From positions 2,976,001 to 3,040,000 of the forward strand of contig NC_091273.1 of the NCBI RefSeq assembly GCF_042100115.1: 64,000 bases of DNA, given 5' to 3'. A model generated the notes under the pieces. That model was given only the letters and a program-made list of their open reading frames with translations, did no database searches and was not told the DNA's origin. The DNA is from Alternaria dauci. Its lineage: Eukaryota; Ascomycota; Dothideomycetes; Pleosporales; Pleosporaceae. Positions 54,162 through 64,000 of the stretch are shown here, one piece after another (position 1 is the stretch's first letter; every line of letters begins with the position of its first letter). The translations under genes were made by a program, and so were the position numbers.

Positions 54162-54641
54162 ACGGTAGATATGCATAATGTTCACAACGACTGAAGACCT
54201 ATTCACCGGAGCTTTGCGTGCGTACATTCGTCGTCAGTTCACCATCGATGGCCTTACAAGAGTCAAAACGCGACACATCTCACACGCATCAAGTGACGAT
54301 AAATCAACAGGAGGAATGGTTCTCGTTTCCTAGTAGGTATCAGTCATATACCAGCGAGATCATCCCATCATCAATCGTTCGGCAACGCATGCGCAAACCC
54401 CAAAACGCCAAAGCCAGTGATCAGAGCGCGGCCCAAGCACTTTGGCACCCGTCAGTCATGCTGGCATATGCAACGATGTGTAACAGACAGCCTCTGCCAA
54501 TGCCCGTATGCTATGCAAAGAAGGAGAAAAGGAAATAACCCGGGAAGAATAAGCGCCCAATGTTATGCTGGGGTATCATCATCAGCGTCGTCAATGTGAA
54601 CCGTGAACCATTGTCCGTCGTAAGCTGTCATACTACCGGGC
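54162..54641. other. Convergent intergenic, 480 bp
   Basis: 3' flanks of TRS85 and the OTU gene. No gene seen; a plus-strand frame at 54218-54538 has random composition. Confidence 0.5.
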
Positions 54642-55749
54642 CTATGAGGCGGTAACAGCGGGTGTGGTCTCTGCCACTGCAGCACTCGTGGGTTCTGCGG
54701 GAGCCGATTTCTTAGGCTCTGATAGGATCTGTGAAGGTAGTGGTGCGATAGCGGGTGCAGGTGTAGGGGCGCGAGATGTGGTGCAGGATGGAGTAGGGGA
54801 GGAGGTATCTGAGGTGCGGAGACCGCGGAGCTTGATGGTGAGCCTGACAGGCTTCACGGGCTCTGGTTGAGGGATTTCAATGTTGGACTGCTGCGAGGCA
54901 GCAAATCCGTTTGATTCGTCTGACGAGCTCTCGGTACCCTCTGGTGTGGAGTCGGAGTCGAAGAGCGGCAGAGGCGAGCGACGCTTTCGAGAGCGCCGGC
55001 GCTGATCGTCATCGTCGCCATCGACACTAGGACTAGGACGCTTCTTGGAGACGACCTGTGGTACCACGTTGACACCAGGTGGGCCAGTGTGAGGTCCGGC
55101 AATGTTGCGGACGGAAGAGTAATGCTCCCAAGTCTACGGGGCATCAGTACTACGTTGGGCGGGATAGTGGTGGCGTGACTTACGTGATAGGCAATGTGAA
55201 GTGTCTGGCGATTATCCTCAGCAGCCAGGTCATCATTTGACGTGTAGTATGTGCGGGGTGAAAAAAGGTAGGTGTAGTCTGCCTGCCAGAGGCGGACATG
55301 GACATTGAGGGCAGAGGCAAACGCTGAGACTTCCATGTTGTCGGCCCACTCGCCGGGCTGGCCCATCTTCTCGACATGTTCTTCGAATTGCTGTTGCAGC
55401 TGCTCCTCGGTGTAGTATGTCGTGTCAATAGGCTTCGCAGCGGCAGCAGCAGTCTTGCGTTTGGGATTCCTCCGCACGTTGTTGCAGGCCATGTACTGGC
55501 GGTAGAAGTCTGCACTGTCCTTCATGTGCTCTATGGTGGTGGTGCGCAGCACCTCGTGCATGTCTTGGGTGCCGTAGAGCTGGTCAGACAGGGCGTTGAA
55601 CAGACAGTTGCCTTGGGCAAAGTCAGCCTTGAACACAGGGGACATGGGGAACTAAGCTCACCATCGCCACGGATCTGGCTGGCATACAGGGCATTGGCCT
55701 CGAGTATGGGGAATTCAGGCGAGTTGGCCCGCTGTCTTCGGGTAGCCAT
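54642..55749 (-). CDS. OTU-family cysteine protease (deubiquitinase)
   Basis: Three minus-strand exons, 55749-55662, 55611-55184 and 55133-54642, with two 50-base introns, give 335 residues. The first join creates IRGDGNCLFNALSDQLYG, the OTU catalytic signature with Asp29 and nucleophile Cys32. The second creates HIAYHTWEHYSSVRN, which holds the catalytic His (WEHYSS) and the aromatic neighbours of the family. Between them come the helix EVLRTTTIEHMKDSAD, GEWADNMEVSAFASALNVHV and QTLHIAYH. The C-terminal 150 residues are disordered: a bipartite basic stretch (RRRSRKRRSPLP), an acidic Ser-rich segment and a P/A/T-rich tail. The enzyme should remove ubiquitin chains; chain preference and targets are unknown. 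The basic stretch suggests nuclear localisation. Confidence 0.93.
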
Positions 55750-56801
55750 ATTGACGGGAGTGTATCTAGCGTGGGTGTTGGACAGGAGAAGTCGGTGTAA
55801 TGCAACGAGGAAGGCACGGGTGTGGGGTGGCGGGGGTCATAGATGAGGGTTGAGCTTAGGGGCGACAGTTGGTATTGCAGTGAGGGCTGTGCCGGCCACG
55901 CCAAGTTGGTGAGGGTCGTGGCCGGTGAAGGTGAATGTAGAATATCTTTGTGACGCGCCCGAACTCTTTGAAGCTCTCGAAGGGACACGGCGACAGGGAT
56001 GGCTCAGCTTGGCGAGTCGCAGGAACAACGATCTCCGCCCTGAGTCAGGACAGCTCACGCACACGAGCCTGGAGAAGGACAATCAGACGTCAGCCAACCA
56101 GACACGGGGACAGCGGCTTCTTGTACTCTGTGCCGCAGAGAAACTAAACGCTCGAGATGGTACGGAAAAATCTTCGGCCTACATACCTCGGAGCCTGCAA
56201 TGATGTCACGGACCGCAGAGCTCCCCCAGTTAGCCGATGGGGGCAGGCCCGACTGTTTTTCGCAGCGTACGGGCGGTGAAGGGCAAAAAAGCGCGTGCAA
56301 ACGGGCAAAAAAAAACGAGTCTTTTCAATAGCTCTGCACAGTAGCGAGAGGGTGCAGGTGGCCGGGTACAGCGTTATAACGGGCGCAAGGCCATCTGGTC
56401 AGTAAACAAACGTCGCATGTGCGCACGCGTTTTGTCTCGTGTGCGGGAAGGAGCCAATAAGCGAGCAGGGGAATCAAGAAATGACCCCGCCAAACCATCA
56501 GGCCCAAGTCGTCGCCTGTGATGCTACGGCACATCACAGGTGCGTCAAGGCAGCCGTCTTCGCCCTGACCCTGAAGCAGTCACCATGGCCATCCAGGATA
56601 ATCTTGTGGCGGTCAGGTATGCTCGTCTGTCAATGCTGTCATCATTCTAGAATTGCCCCTCCATGTCCCGCGTGGGAGTAGTAATACCCCTCACACCACT
56701 GCCTATGACTCTCCCACCATCTAGTGCATATTGGGCTGCAACGCAAAGACCACACAGACACTACTCCAGAGCAGGCTATCCCAGATGCTCGTCATCCCAA
56801 A
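55750..56801. other. Intergenic, 1.05 kb
   Basis: Promoter of the OTU gene (left part) and 3' flank of TBCD (right part). An A-run lies at 56308-56315. No coding frame of note and no RNA gene recognised. Confidence 0.5.
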
Positions 56802-59800
56802 TCATCCTTGGACCTGCACTGTAGTCAAGATTGTCTTGATTTCGTCTACGACAGGCCTCAGGCTCTTCGATGGCAGACTCCAATCATGGCGCTTCAATCC
56901 TCCCTCATGCGTCAAGTACCAGAGCGTCTCGGCGGCTGCGATTCGTACCTGTTCCCCTGTCAGCATGGAAGCAACGAGATTGGCCTGTCACTCGTACCTT
57001 TGGGAACGGATGTAGAAGCATGCTCACAACCTTCGACAGAGTATCCGTCCTGGTCAATGCCATGTCTCCCAAGCCACGGTACACGTCCAACGCGAGATGA
57101 AGCTTTTGCATGTGCGTAGACTTGAAGTGTGCCTTTTGCGTATAGGAAAGGAGAGCGCGGAAGCTGGGCTTGTTAGCTAATCGGCAGACGTGGTACGATG
57201 GACAGGCCCTTACTTGAAAGCCGTCGACTGGAGACGCTGCATGACTTGCATGTCAAACAAGAAGGATATCACCTCTAGCAGTGGAAGCAGAACCCTGTCG
57301 TTGGCCATGTTTTCCTTGAGGAGCGCCAGAAAGCAGTTTGCAAAGTCGACCAAGGTGAACCGCGGATCGTCCGATAGGTCTTCGTTTTGTAATACGTCGA
57401 CAAAGTCCAGCAAAGCTGCCCGCGAATTCTGTACAACAGACTCAGAGCCCATCCCCGCAGAGCTCACGAATCCAACACATATGGCGTCCCTGATCGAGGC
57501 ATCTACTGCTAATACATCTAGTGCTCTTAGGAAGTAAGCCTTAGAGGACACATCGTGTACGACTTCGGTATTGTTTTCTCTTTGTTGGAGAACTTGGTGG
57601 GCAATCATGCGCATTTTGTCCAGCTTCTCCAGAGATAACCGAGTAACGTCGGCAAAGATGTCGTACTCGCGCTCGTTGCGTCTCCCTGTGAGTAAATCAC
57701 ATGCCCAGGCCAATTGGACAGTTCTCAGGGCCTCCAGTCGAACGAGTGACCCGACATCTCCCCGCTCGGTGATGGTATAATCATTCAGTGCAATGTGTAA
57801 GGCGCTTGCAATCTGGTTCTGTACATCGGAAGCAAGCTGAGCTGGTTGCGAAGTCTGACTGCTAAGTAAGCAACCCAAAGCTCGCAATGCCACTGTCCGA
57901 GCCTCGATTGCTACAGCTGGAGTGCACCTGAACGTGAGTACCTTTACTATTCGTCGTTGAAGACTTTGCTTCTCGGCATCAGCTGCTAAATTGGTCAAAC
58001 TGCCATAGGAAGCTCCGAGGGCGATGGCATGTCCAGAACATCGCAGCCCATTGTACGATGCCTCATTTTCCAATCGATCTAGCCACGTTGTTACTACGTC
58101 AACCGTTGTAAATCCGGATATCCTAAGTAGTAACGATACTATTGCTGGAATAGCAGCAGCGGTGGCATTCAAGACTGGCTCCTCATGACGAACCAGACAC
58201 AGATTCAAGAGGCCACAAACCTGCGTTGCTGGCAAGCTAGAGGGCCATAGCTTACTGGGATACTCAAGGGTAAACCTTGCAATCGCTCCGACAAACGTGC
58301 ATACGGATGATGCCGTGAACTGAGGCCGTAACGCTGGTGAAGTGAATGCTTTGTCTTCAAGCTTCAACTCATGGGCGAACAATGTCCAGAGCTCCATCAA
58401 GCGCGTGTGTGGGTTCTCTTGTGTTCTTGCGGCATGGGAGGCGCTTGCAGTGTCAACTAGAGCTGCAAGTGCAGTTACCAATCCTTGACGCTCTTCAACT
58501 TCGCGAGGCCGCAATGCCGCAAGCTTATCGCGGACTTGGATCGACATGTCGTGTACCACCGCAGGAGGCCGAGCCTTGGATAGAGAACCAATGGCGTCTG
58601 CTGCAAAGAGGCGCGAGTCAGAGTCCAACGACCCAGTTCCCCTCCAATCTAGCAGGCCGCTGAAGAGAGCATCCCAGTATAGCGGATGCAAGCCTCCTGC
58701 CTTGATAGCCACATCAGACATTGCTCGTTGACGAAGCCCGACAGCATGGAAGTCGACTGTCTGTACCAGCGGTATGCCCTCTTCTATCTTGTTTGGGTGG
58801 CGACCGATGAGTTCTTGAAGCGCAGCTGATGATCCTCTTCTGATGTTGCCTGCTGGGTCAAGACATGCAGCCACGACCAGTTCAATCGCCAATACTTGAG
58901 GGACATGTAACGACTTGAGGTGCTCAGAAGCTTTGATTGAAGCGGTGTCCACTGCAATGAGATCGGCTGTAGGGTAGCGGCGAGAGAGTGCCCAGATACC
59001 GAAGCAAGCCGCATCGCGTACGTTAGTACCAATGGATCCTCCTGTCGGCGAACGCTGCTCAAATCCAAGGGATAGTAGGAGGGCATTGAGTACGTCCGAT
59101 AAATGGCTCGTAGAGATTGCTTTGCGATAGAGTAAATGCGATAACGTTAGGGTCAACCCGTGCCATCGAAGTGGATTCACGCCATTCAGATTGCGTCTAG
59201 ACCCCTGCCAGTAGACATTCTCTGTGAGAGAGGAAAGGATCGCTTCAACCACTTCGCTGGCCATGTCTGCATCCAGTTTGAGAGTAATGATACTAAGCGC
59301 TTTGCTAGCACCATATCTGACCGGTGTATCGCCATCCGCAAGTGCTTCGAGAAGGTATTCGATGACCTCTTCCAACACTACCGTTGAGTCGAGTCCAGGA
59401 AGGGCTGACGTCGCCTGGAGGCAATGTAGCACAGTGTTACGCAAGCTCTTCACGACTAATTTGCGCGCAACAGCTGATGATCTGACGAATGCAAGGCTTT
59501 CTTGATCCAGGATCTTCCTGCACGACAGGTAAATGGCGGCGAGGAAAGGGCCAAGTCCTTCGTTTGTAGCGGATGCTAGAAGACCGGACAAGAACGACAA
59601 CACACCAAGACACTGATGTATATCGGTTTTCTCGCCGGTAATGTCTGTGAAGAATGATAGCGACCATTGCACCATAGCATCTAGCAAACCCAGCTTTTGC
59701 ATGTCTGGCCGCACACACGTTCTTACAAGGAGACTTGCAGCGGCGGCTCTCTCCTTTGTCGGAGAGCGAAGTCCTGACATGCATATCGAGAGCACTCGGA

Positions 59801-60483
59801 GGGTCACACCGGGCAGTTCTGCCGGCAGATTTATTCCAACAGCCACTGGCGCCTCTGCAGAAACTTGCAGCCCAGACATAGACTCCAAGGGAAATGGCGC
59901 TAAGAGCAGCTGTGAGAGCCACAACAAGAGCACATAGCGCTGTTTCCATGGGAGAACTGCTAAAAACTGTACGGAATCATCGTTCTCAGATCTGGGATCT
60001 TCGCTGGCCTCTAATTCCCTCAAAATTGGTTCGAGATGACGCGGCTCGTTGTTGAAAAATCCTTTGATGACTTTCTCGCCTCGAACCTTACAAAAGGTAT
60101 TCAACACGGAGCATATGGCATGCGGAAGAGCGACAAAGCCTTGTTTTGGCTCTTCTTTAGCACCCACTGTTATGGCTTCCAAATAGGCAGCAACCAGCGG
60201 AGGAATGAAGGTTTTCAGATGGGTGTCCAGGATTTGCGGATCCTCTTGGAACGGCTCGATCTAGCAGAAATCAGCCTCTTCTGGCAATATGACGGTGTGG
60301 AATCCGTACCAAGCTGCATGCTTTGTGCATATCAGTCACTCTGACATGTTGACGGACGGGACCGAGGGACGCGCCGTGCTGTCGCTTTCGCAGCAGTCGC
60401 GGTAACAGCCTCTCAAAGTCTGACAGGAGCGATGCAGAAGCTCGCTGCAGTTTCAGGTCGTCGTCCTCTCCGGCGCTCATCAT
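56802..60483 (-). CDS. TBCD: Tubulin-folding cofactor D
   Basis: Four minus-strand exons, 60483-60310, 60260-57214, 57163-56998 and 56948-56802, with introns of 49, 50 and 49 bases, give 1177 residues. The joins restore SLIEPFQEDPQILDTHLKTF, STAFNFRALLSYTQKAHFKS and HPFPKVRIAAAETLWYLT. The protein is built of HEAT repeats; family blocks include ASLLSDFERLLPRLLRKR, KVRGEKVIKGFFNNEPRHLE, WQGSRRNLNGVNPLRWHGLT, VRDAACFGIWALSRRYP and ACLDPAGNIRRGSSAALQEL. Cofactor D captures beta-tubulin from chaperonin-derived intermediates and, with cofactors C and E, assembles or disassembles the alpha/beta dimer. The last two exons add about 105 residues that would be lost if the stop at 57210 were taken as the end. 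Intron 3 is bracketed by a direct repeat. Confidence 0.94.
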
Positions 60484-60663
60484 GGGTCGGGGTGAAGTAG
60501 TGATCCAGTTTGCGGGCGACGATGGGTGCCTTGTCGCTCGAGTCAGTTCCGGTCATCATGGGCAGGCACGACGCGTGGTCCTGAGTCAACCCCGCGACGC
60601 GCTTTCACAACTTCTTCCACGAACAACGTGCGCGCGACTACGTCAGCCACAACAACACTCACG
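60484..60663. promoter_or_regulatory. Compact bidirectional promoter between TBCD and CDC27/POLD3
   Basis: Only 180 bases separate the two start codons, so both genes must share control sequence here. It contains an ACTACGTCAG element (60638-60647) and an ACGCGCTTTC stretch (60598-60607); ACGCG is the core of the fungal MBF cell-cycle box, which would suit the polymerase subunit. This is a suggestion only. Confidence 0.45.
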
Positions 60664-62396
60664 ATGGCGGAAGATAACTACCAGGACTATCTCGTTGCGA
60701 GGGTAGTGACGGAACAAAAGCCCGTCACCTACAGGTTGCTCAGCAGAGCGCTCAAGACCAACGTCAATACAGCAAAGCGGTCAGTACTGCCAGTGCAGCT
60801 GTTCGAGTATCTGCTTACATGATGCAGGATGCTCTTCGAGTTCCATAAATATCAAAACGCACGAAAACCGCATTCTGTCCATGCCACCTACCTTGTGACA
60901 GGTACACCAAAGCGGACTGAGAGGACCAATGGCGCTCTTGCACAGAAGGGCGAGGACGCAGACATGCGCAGCTCGCCTGTTGTGGGCTCCACGCCACACG
61001 CAGAAGGGCCTGGAGACTCTGATTATGTCAGTGACTCCGACGACGAAGAGACACCCGCACCCGAAGGTGTAAAGGAAACCCGGGTTCTACTGGTGCGAGA
61101 GGAGGATTTGGAAAGTGCGTTTCGGTACACGATGACCACAAGACTTCGCTGATGGCCGGCACAGAGACCCGATCAGAGTTTGAGGATGGATCCACGGCCC
61201 ATATATACAGTCTGGAGCCTGGCCCGCTTCAGGTACGAGGCCCCCGTACGCTTCAAGGCTCCTGCTAAAACAGACAGATTCTTAGCATTTTGTCGTTGTG
61301 CAATCACGAGGTTGTAACAGAATTTACTGACGAGGATCCTCTGGAGCGATGGAAGGTGTATGGTTCAATTCGGAACCAACACATCAAGGTATAAAGACTG
61401 GCTTCATCACCTGGGCGCGCTGATTTGTTTATAGAGAAGGACTGCAAAGTATGCCCCTCCCACTGCTTCATCCAAGGCCGCTGTGAACCCCGTTACGAAG
61501 CCTGCCACAAAGGCCGCAACTACCCTAGGCATGAAAGAGAAGGAGAGCTCGGCATCTGCAAGGAGAGGAAGCGCATCCGAAGACAACACATCCGGTCGTT
61601 CAACGCCACAGCCCTCTGCCGGCTCTGCTACACTCAAGAGGAGCGATTCAAAGTCAGGGGCGAAGAAAGAGAAGGCAACGAGTGATTTGTTCAAATCTTT
61701 TGCAAAGGCTAAGCCAAAGGCGAAAGAGGCAGAGAAGTCACAGGAGTCTACGCCGGCTCCGGGTGAAGATGGTGCATGCACAAGCTGTTGGTCCTTGTTT
61801 GTACACGGCTGACTTGTCTAGAATCTATGCAAGGCATGTCCGAAGACGAAGGCGATCCCGATGACGAACCCGAAATCAAGATCGACGAGGAGAAAAACGA
61901 AGCAGCCCGCAAGGCCCGGGAAGAGCGGGCCGAACGACTGCGCAAGATGATGGAAGACGATGGTAAGTCCTCGGAGCTGAGATTGTTTCGTCGTCTAACA
62001 TATGTAGATGAGGAAATGCCCGATGCGCCAGCCACAGCGGATTCACAGCCAGAAGCGCCCTCTACAGCGGCAACGGATGCAACCGAACCAACTGAGGGCG
62101 AGGCTACAGTTACCGTAGAGAACGGTCGTAGACGCGGCCGAAGACGAGTGATGAAGAAGAAGAAGGTCAAGGACGAAGATGGTTATCTCGGTGAGAAGCC
62201 AGGACGCTCGATTAAGGCCTCCAACTAATTGTACGCAGTAACCAAGGAAGAGGCGGTCTGGGAGTCCTTCTCAGAAGAGGAGCCCGCGCCAAAGAAGGCC
62301 AAGCCAGCACCTGCCAAACCATCAAGCTCAGCCAAAGGAAAGAATGCAGCTAAGAAAGGACAGGGAAGCATTGCCAGTTTTTTCAAGAAAGCTTGA
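60664..62396 (+). CDS. CDC27: DNA polymerase delta subunit Cdc27/POLD3
   Basis: Eight exons: 60664-60779, 60828-61114, 61165-61232, 61278-61388, 61435-61771, 61822-61962, 62008-62190 and 62239-62396, giving 466 residues; seven introns of 45-50 bases. The N terminus is the conserved winged-helix part that binds the B subunit: YQDYLVARVVTEQKPVTYRL, SRALKTNVNTAKRMLFEFH, VHATYLVTG. A linker rich in acidic and basic runs follows (ESMQGMSEDEGDPDDEPEI, GRRRGRRRVMKKKK). The protein ends GQGSIASFFKKA, a canonical PCNA-interacting box (Q-x2-I-x2-F-F) at the C terminus, where Cdc27/Pol32 have theirs. It tethers polymerase delta to the sliding clamp for processive lagging-strand synthesis and repair. Intron 6 is a multiple of three without a stop. 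Confidence 0.93.
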
Positions 62397-63278
62397 GATA
62401 TCCATAGACAGATACGCGTGCTGAGGTATATCCACGGTTGTCACGATGAAGACGGGAACGCTTCTGCAGTGTCGTCTAGACTGTGCGAGTGTGTAGTACA
62501 AACTTTCAACTTGCCTCAGAAATTTACAATGCTATGTATCTTAGTCGTACCCGCCGCATTATTCGGCTATTCTGAAAGGGCAACATGTCCTATTATGCCG
62601 TAGCAAACTCCTGCCAATCTGGCAAAGCGACGTTGTTCAGGTCGCCGACTTGTACAACTTCGGACGCCCATCGTACCAGGTACAATGTTGTACACAGATC
62701 TTGACTTGCTGAACGGCTTCGCGGCGCTGCGATGTTGTATGACACGGCTTGCATTAGGTATTTCAAAGGGAAATCGTTGCCATCGACTTGCGTGATAAAT
62801 CTTATTTAGATCCAGTTGATGTCATCTTTCCTTACCATCTTGCTTGCAGGTCTCCTGCGTGAAGTTATCTGTCTTTTGGTATCACGCGGGGGGGGGGGGG
62901 GGGGATGACAGATCCGGCCCCTCCTCGGATGCCCCGCCGAACTGTGGAAGCATGCGCTTTAGCAGTAGCTACCTCATCGTCATTCGTATAATCATAGAAC
63001 CGTGTCATTGTCCTAAGCTTTTCAAAGACACGCGATTTAAGAGCCGCATTGGCACTTGCACTAAACTATACATAGGCTACTGACCTCATTGAATCTGCAC
63101 GATCGGGCAGGCACAGATCTGGTTGATGACGACATCATTCTGAGACAACATCAAATAGTCTGAAGCTTCGCAACTCTGAATTGCTTCAGGCGCATCACGA
63201 TCAACTCACTGTCTTCTCACAGTAGCAACCATAGCTTCACGTACAGCATCCCGTCGCCTTTCGCGATTCCTACACACC
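62397..63278. other. Intergenic, 882 bp
   Basis: 3' flank of CDC27 and promoter of the last gene. The only notable element is a run of 17 G at 62888-62904. No coding frame of note. Confidence 0.5.
62888..62904. repeat. Poly-G tract, 17 bases
   Basis: An uninterrupted run of G after ATCACGC. Homopolymers of this length are rare in such genomes, are prone to length error in sequencing and can form G-quadruplex-like structures. Confidence 0.85.
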
Positions 63279-64000
63279 ATGTCTGCTACCGCGCCCTCAG
63301 CATCGGCCCTCCCACCCGCGCCATGGAAGTCCCTGTTCAGCGAGCACATCTCCAAGATGAAGTCGCCCGAATTTGTTCTCGGAACACTCGATTCAGCGCC
63401 CAAGGGCTCACCCACCCCTTTTGTGCCACGCGTGCGATACTGCATCCACCGCGGCTTCTGGGCCGAGCTACCAGAGAACAAGCACAACGATGCAGAGCGC
63501 AACCCTCAAGTCTACCAGAGCGATTGTCCTACATTCACAACAGATGTCCGCATGGAGAAGGTGGGACAGATATTCGCGACGAGTGCGGGGCATGCAGAGA
63601 GCAATGATCAAATACAGGGTAGTGGTGGCGGAGGCCCGGTCGAGGCTGTGTATTGGAATGCTGATACGGGCACACAATGGCGAATCAAGGGGAGGGCATT
63701 CGTCATTGCAGATGACATCGAGGCTGATGAGGAGAGCAGTGGTGTAAGGACTGTCAAGAGCGAGGTGGGAAAGAGGATGAGGGTTGTCGATGAGGGCAAG
63801 GAAGACCAGTTCAGCTGGCAAAGGGAGCTGACGGGGTTCTTTGGCAACCAAAGTCCCGGTATCAAAGGTAGGAAGTGTTGCTGTCTTTGAAGCTCTGGAA
63901 GATTCTAACACGATTTCACAGGCTCCTTCAAGAACCCCCCACCTGGCCAGCCTACATCCAAACCTTTTGACGACAAGAACCTCGCACTTGGTTCCAAGGT
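63279..64000 (+). CDS. FMN-binding pyridoxamine 5'-phosphate oxidase-like protein (Alr4036 family), 3' end outside window
   Basis: Exon 1, 63279-63867, then a 54-base intron (GTAGGA donor, TTCACAG acceptor) and exon 2 from 63922 to the window edge, giving the first 222 or so residues. The N-terminal APWKSLFSEHISKMKSPEF, then VLGTLDSAPKGSPTPFVPRV, CIHRGFWAELPENKHND, YQSDCPTFTTDVRMEKVGQI and GGGGPVEAVYWNADTGTQWR are the conserved blocks of this family: a split-barrel flavin-binding domain in which the R-x-K/E residues contact FMN phosphate. The join leads to GSFKNPPPGQPTSKP. The exact reaction of the Alr4036 group is not established; a flavin-dependent oxidoreductase role is inferred. ATG 63279 follows a normal ACACACC leader. 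Confidence 0.88.

Noticed and set aside
1..64000. Transposons, terminal repeats, CRISPR arrays, bacterial operons or RIP-eroded repeats
   Set aside because: I saw no transposase, reverse transcriptase or integrase motif, no long terminal or inverted repeat, and no regular spacer array; AT-richer blocks are modest and not mutated copies of anything else in the window.

Overview
The window reads as nuclear DNA of a filamentous ascomycete, probably a dothideomycete of the order Pleosporales (the order is my inference from the overall look of the proteins). The support is direct: genes carry short introns, almost all of 45-72 bases, with GTRNGT-type donors, CTAAC/CTGAC-type branch sites and NAG acceptors; and the families are typical of Pezizomycotina (Zn2Cys6 regulators, rhodopsin-like 7TM proteins, a GH72 glucanosyltransferase with an X8 module, a PL1 pectate lyase). 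I find 28 protein genes that I consider real or likely, two of them cut by the window edges, plus one weak candidate. I see no tRNA or rRNA gene, transposon, CRISPR array or bacterial-style operon. Gene models below are spliced by eye; for each multi-exon model I checked that exon lengths add up to a whole number of codons.

Region 1 (1-26 kb) looks accessory: transport, sensing, regulation and secretion. It holds a truncated zinc-ribbon protein, a 100-residue PLDc_N membrane protein, a monocarboxylate-type MFS transporter divergent from a Zn2Cys6 regulator, a small secreted, probably membrane-anchored protein, a secreted pectate lyase, a 2.6 kb gene-poor stretch with repeated TACCTAGGTA palindromes, a sterol-glucosyltransferase-like enzyme, a second Zn2Cys6 regulator followed by a 14-TM drug-type MFS pump and a secreted alpha/beta hydrolase, and two tandem rhodopsin-like membrane proteins. 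There is no polyketide synthase, NRPS or terpene backbone, so this is not a complete metabolite cluster.

Region 2 (26-38 kb) mixes core and surface functions: NMD3 (60S export), an unrecognised 408-residue protein with a possible Cys-His-Asp triad, the mitochondrial RsfS-like protein ATP25, a secreted beta-propeller protein, a bZIP regulator and a GPI-anchored GH72 cell-wall enzyme.

Region 3 (38-64 kb) is mostly housekeeping: a 4E-T-like eIF4E-binding protein, URB1 (60S assembly), a four-TM membrane protein with a GC-AG intron, a single gene joining tRNA CCA-adding enzyme to a TTI2 domain, TRS85 (TRAPP), an OTU deubiquitinase, tubulin cofactor D, the DNA polymerase delta subunit Cdc27/POLD3, and the start of an FMN-binding pyridoxamine-phosphate-oxidase-like protein.

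The observations I would follow first are the in-frame CCA1-TTI2 fusion, the palindrome cluster at 10.2-11.4 kb, the unknown possible papain-fold protein with its strong upstream ORF, the direct repeat that brackets a TBCD intron, and the GC-AG intron.
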